Assembly (NCBI GenBank): GCA_900752115.1
Contig: CAADUC010000025.1
Span: 1 to 5,120, forward strand
Length of the DNA stretch: 5,120 nucleotides
Direction of reading: 5' to 3'
Source: Clostridia bacterium
Lineage (GTDB): Bacteria > Bacillota > Clostridia > Oscillospirales > Acutalibacteraceae
Shown: positions 4,174 to 5,120 of the stretch, one piece after another
Numbering within the stretch: position 1 is the stretch's first letter
How the letters are laid out: every line of letters starts with the position of its first letter
Translations under genes and position numbers: made by a program
The notes under the pieces: model-generated
What the model saw: only the letters and a program-made list of their open reading frames with translations
The model's database searches: none
Told to the model about the DNA's origin: nothing

Positions 4174-5120
4174 ATGCCAATTTTCTTTGATGAAAACAAA
4201 AAGACATTTACGCTTGAAACGGCGCACGCCGCGTATCAGATGATGGTCGACAGGGACGGCTTCCTGCTGCACCTTCACTTCGGAGACAAGCTCGGCGGCG
4301 GAAGCTGCGCGGGCTTGATCGACGCGGGGTATATGGACTTCTCCCCTGCCCCGGACATCGAGGGCACAAACCGTACCTACACGCTTGACCTGCTGCCGCA
4401 GGAATATCCCGTCTTCGGCGCGGGCGACTACCGCTCGCACTGCATGGCCGTTACCTTTGCCGACGGCGCGAGAAATCCCGAACTCATCTACGCTTCCCAT
4501 CGTATTCTTGACGAGAAGCCCGTACTCGAAGGGCTGCCCGGCCTGCACGGCGCCTGCGAGACGCTCGAAATCACCCTGCGCGACCGCTGGACCGACCTCG
4601 AGGTCGTCCTGCTGTACTCCGTCTTTGCCGAGTACGACGCAATCGCCCGTTCCGCGCGGATTGTCAACCGCACGGGCGCGCCGATCCGTCTGAACGCCGC
4701 CCTCTCTGCCTGCCTCGACGTTCCGGAGAGCGGCTTTGACCTCATCCACTTCTGGGGCCGCCATGTGATGGAGCGCCAGGTGGAGCGCACTCCCATCACC
4801 CACGGCAAGATCTCCGTCGACAGCGTCCGCGGCACGTCGAGCCATCAGCATAACCCCTTCGTCATCCTGTGCGACCATATGGCCACCGAGGACGCCGGGC
4901 GCTGCTGGGGCTTCTCCCTGCTCTACAGCGGCAACTTTGTCGCCTGTGCCGAGGAGGATCAGTCCTGCTCCTGCCGCGTGACCATGGGCATCAATCCGAC
5001 CGGCTTCGAGTGGCGTCTTGAAAACGGTGAAAGCTTCCAGACACCGGAAGCGGCGCTCGTCTACAGCGGAGAGGGCAGCGACCCGCTACCCGGCACCTCC
5101 CACACGCTGTACCCCCGCAC
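4174..5120 (+). CDS. Alpha-galactosidase, glycoside hydrolase family 36 (partial, catalytic domain beyond window)
   Basis: The 315 residues present match the N-terminal beta-sandwich domain of GH36 enzymes, which remove terminal alpha-1,6-galactose from raffinose, stachyose, melibiose and similar sugars. Visible hallmarks are TLDLLPQEYPVFGAGDYR (70-87), FWGRHVMER (193-201), SVRGTSSHQHNPF (217-229) and WGFSLLYSGNF (245-255). The (beta/alpha)8 barrel with the two catalytic aspartates would follow after about residue 320 and is not in the window, so activity cannot be judged. GH36 proteins usually have about 700-750 residues. The ATG at 4174 is preceded 8 nt upstream by GGGAGG (4160-4165). No signal peptide is seen, so it is likely cytoplasmic and acts on imported oligosaccharides. 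Transporter or regulator genes, if linked, lie to the right. Confidence 0.94.
   Translation, partial: MPIFFDENKKTFTLETAHAAYQMMVDRDGFLLHLHFGDKLGGGSCAGLIDAGYMDFSPAPDIEGTNRTYTLDLLPQEYPVFGAGDYRSHCMAVTFADGARNPELIYASHRILDEKPVLEGLPGLHGACETLEITLRDRWTDLEVVLLYSVFAEYDAIARSARIVNRTGAPIRLNAALSACLDVPESGFDLIHFWGRHVMERQVERTPITHGKISVDSVRGTSSHQHNPFVILCDHMATEDAGRCWGFSLLYSGNFVACAEEDQSCSCRVTMGINPTGFEWRLENGESFQTPEAALVYSGEGSDPLPGTSHTLYPR

Noticed and set aside
4045..4878. A 277-codon open frame on the minus strand
   Set aside because: It is antisense to the GH36 alpha-galactosidase and its promoter. The plus-strand frame has clear family motifs and a good ribosome binding site; this one has neither.

Overview
The window looks like chromosomal DNA from a fairly high-GC Clostridia member, probably Oscillospiraceae/Ruminococcaceae-like. 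This is inferred from the gene content: a BlaI/M56 signalling pair, an alpha2-type glycyl-tRNA synthetase, a GH36 alpha-galactosidase, strong GGAGG ribosome binding sites and sigma-A-type promoters. No phage, insertion sequence, transposase or CRISPR array is visible. The species cannot be named from the sequence alone.

Layout. (a) 1-1263, minus strand: a BlaI/MecI-type repressor gene followed by an M56 BlaR1/MecR1-type membrane metallopeptidase gene that runs off the left edge. They overlap by one base. Their promoter (consensus -35, near-consensus -10, 17-bp spacer) is covered by a perfect 27-bp palindrome carrying TACA/TGTA half-sites, with a second similar site just downstream. This is the expected layout of an autoregulated sensor-protease/repressor switch. 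(b) 1264-1494: a short spacer with two tandem 23-bp repeats and a strong hairpin terminator for the next operon. (c) 1495-3329, minus strand: a GtrA-family membrane protein gene and glyQS, 26 bp apart and probably one operon. (d) 3330-3636: a gene-free stretch with two related terminator-like repeat units. One directly follows the tRNA gene. The other holds a larger branched hairpin and lies in front of the GtrA gene. (e) 3637-3772: tRNA-Pro(UGG) with an encoded CCA end and its own strong promoter. (f) 3773-4173: a gene-free divergent region, ending in an extended -10 promoter with an inverted repeat and a short leader. (g) 4174-5120, plus strand: the N-terminal 315 residues of a GH36 alpha-galactosidase that runs off the right edge.

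Functionally the window combines envelope stress or antibiotic sensing (BlaI/M56), translation (GlyRS, tRNA-Pro), envelope glycolipid transport (GtrA) and plant oligosaccharide use (alpha-galactosidase). I see no convincing new multi-gene system. The points most worth a second look are non-coding: the operator arrangement, the duplicated terminator element upstream of gtrA-glyQS, and the inverted repeat in the alpha-galactosidase promoter.
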